Positions 62,793-64,000 of a stretch of 64,000 nt of DNA are shown here, in pieces. Positions within the stretch are counted from its first letter, which is position 1, and each line of letters opens with the position of its first letter. The notes beneath the pieces are model-generated. The model was not told the origin of the DNA and did no database searches. It saw nothing but the letters and a program-made list of their open reading frames with translations. This DNA is from Amoeboaphelidium protococcarum (Eukaryota; Aphelidiomycota; Aphelidea). The stretch is taken from NCBI GenBank assembly GCA_023515745.1, contig JALECJ010000004.1:248001-312000 (forward strand), given 5' to 3'. The position numbers and the translations under genes are program-made.

Positions 62793-64000
62793 TTACGATT
62801 TAACATTCAGGACATTTCTAATTAATAAATTGCCATAATTGTTCATCTTTACAACCTTGTTACATTCTGCATCTGCACTTGGTGTGAAAGAGTACGTGAT
62901 AAGGGACTCGGCGTTTATATTGGACTTCGAATCCAAATCATCCAAGGCAAAACATAGCCATCGTCGCCTAATATGGCCCTCATTTGTCACATAGTTGATT
63001 GATATACGTGTTTTATATGAAAAGTGCGGTGCTGTTATGCTTGGCGTGATCATCATTAAGATCAATCAGCATTGCTCGTCCTTTCGTAAGACGCTTCTCT
63101 AATCACAGTAGATTGTTGTACTACACATCAGACTGCACGGTGTAAAAACCTTAAATTTCATCAACAATAACATTTTAGACCATTAAATTAAGAAATGATA
63201 ATAAAGTGCGCTACTGACATGTTACTGATCATGCTACTTAACTTAATAGCGCTTCGCTGCTAACGTTACACCGACTCTGAGGCTTTTGACGTTAGCAAAA
63301 AATTCATTAAGACTCTGAACCACCAGAAGTGACTGTAAAGCTGGTATCTTACAATCCTGTGGTAAGGGCGTGATATTGAAACATTCACATTGAAGATCAA
63401 CTACTGCGATTAGAAGCCGATCACAGTCTTGTTCAACACAAGCAGAGAAAGTCGCGGTTGAATAGTCGTCGTATCTCGCGCTAATGACATTAAATGATTG
63501 CACTCATAGTATCTAACATCAATTTTGAAGCTGGGTATCAACGAGCTATTCGTCAAGTCTTTTCTTTTGATAAATTTAACACGCGGTACTCATATGTGGT
63601 GATTATCCATTGCCACTCGGTCTCCCCAAGCCTTTATCCGTGATGATTCGTAATGGTTTCAAGTGCCCTTAACACAATAGCCCAATTCTTGCTAATACAC
63701 TCCTTTTTAAATAACTCGATAATGCGGCTCTGTTGCAGATTTCTATGCTCATGCGCAGGATAGTATTATACGAGGCATTCTGTTAATAGATTGACATAAG
63801 TCTGCAAATTTAAAATGGTTTTTGACAGCCATATCTCTAAATCCCAAGCGATAATACGGTGAGATATTCTCGGTTGCTTATTGTTTTGTAGGTTGGATAC
63901 TATCAAGAAGGATCAAATACCATCACACGCACCGAGTACAGTATGTATTGAATAATTGCGTATAAAGTTTAGTGCAATTGCACTCCACAGGTGGACATCA
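62793..64000 (-). other. Unresolved right end, probably part of a minus-strand gene
   Basis: Open minus-strand stretches, none recognised: 63503-63243 (86 codons), 63065-62793 (90 codons) and about 63770-63550 (HEHRNLQQSRIIELFKKE, then a KNWAIVLRALETI helix). Their frames differ, and I found no splice set that links them convincingly. The first two could also be chance. A plus-strand TGTAG at 63888-63892 (TTGTTTTGTAG) could equally be an acceptor of a plus-strand gene. Confidence 0.3.

Overview
The window is eukaryotic nuclear DNA from an organism that reads TAA and TAG as glutamine and uses only TGA as stop (NCBI code 6 behaviour). Read with the standard code almost every gene breaks at TAA/TAG. 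Read with TAR=Q, about thirty conserved proteins open up at normal length, with Gln-compatible residues at the TAR positions. Genes are dense, on both strands, and carry 0-6 short introns (about 48-100 nt, GT donors). Nearly every 3' splice site ends in TGTAG. The moderate GC content, 50-90 nt introns, opisthokont-like proteins (Rab1, MCM5, PIG-C, COX20, NDUFB9, Rb pocket protein, EAPP) and a Helitron transposon do not look like a typical Paramecium or Tetrahymena macronucleus. A code-6 lineage other than the model ciliates is possible, but the sequence alone does not settle the taxon.

Layout, left part (1-12.3 kb): the 3'-truncated ABC1/ADCK kinase-like gene (minus); an OB-fold/SSB-like gene (plus); a full-length Helitron RepHel gene (minus), open apart from one frameshift near its start; and a FAN1 nuclease gene (plus). 

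Middle part (12.6-44 kb): housekeeping genes: peroxisomal enoyl-CoA isomerase, TSR3, Aim41/YqeY, a MAPK-like kinase, an ATP-grasp enzyme, an unknown OB-like protein, Rab1, a GATA factor, two unknowns, ALKBH6-like dioxygenase, mL44, TAF6, a LIMR/LMBR1 membrane protein, ribosomal proteins eL27 and uL14, an NSUN-type RNA methyltransferase, PIG-C, NDUFB9, MCM5, PP2A B56, EAPP, eIF4A3, SF3A3 and WDR26/Gid7.

Right part (44.5-64 kb): a large multi-TM protein with a disordered Pro/Gln-rich tail, COX20, SDHC, IRE1, SPT4, glutamine-dependent NAD+ synthetase, a PH-domain protein, a type II membrane glycoprotein, an Rb pocket protein, a secreted Pro/Ala/Lys-rich protein, and an unresolved right end. 

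Functionally the set covers respiration (NDUFB9, SDHC, COX20), cell-cycle and replication control (Rb, EAPP, MCM5, TAF6), secretory-pathway homeostasis (Rab1, PIG-C, IRE1), RNA processing (eIF4A3, SF3A3, SPT4) and DNA repair (FAN1, ALKBH). I see no operons, CRISPR arrays or confident tRNA/rRNA genes.
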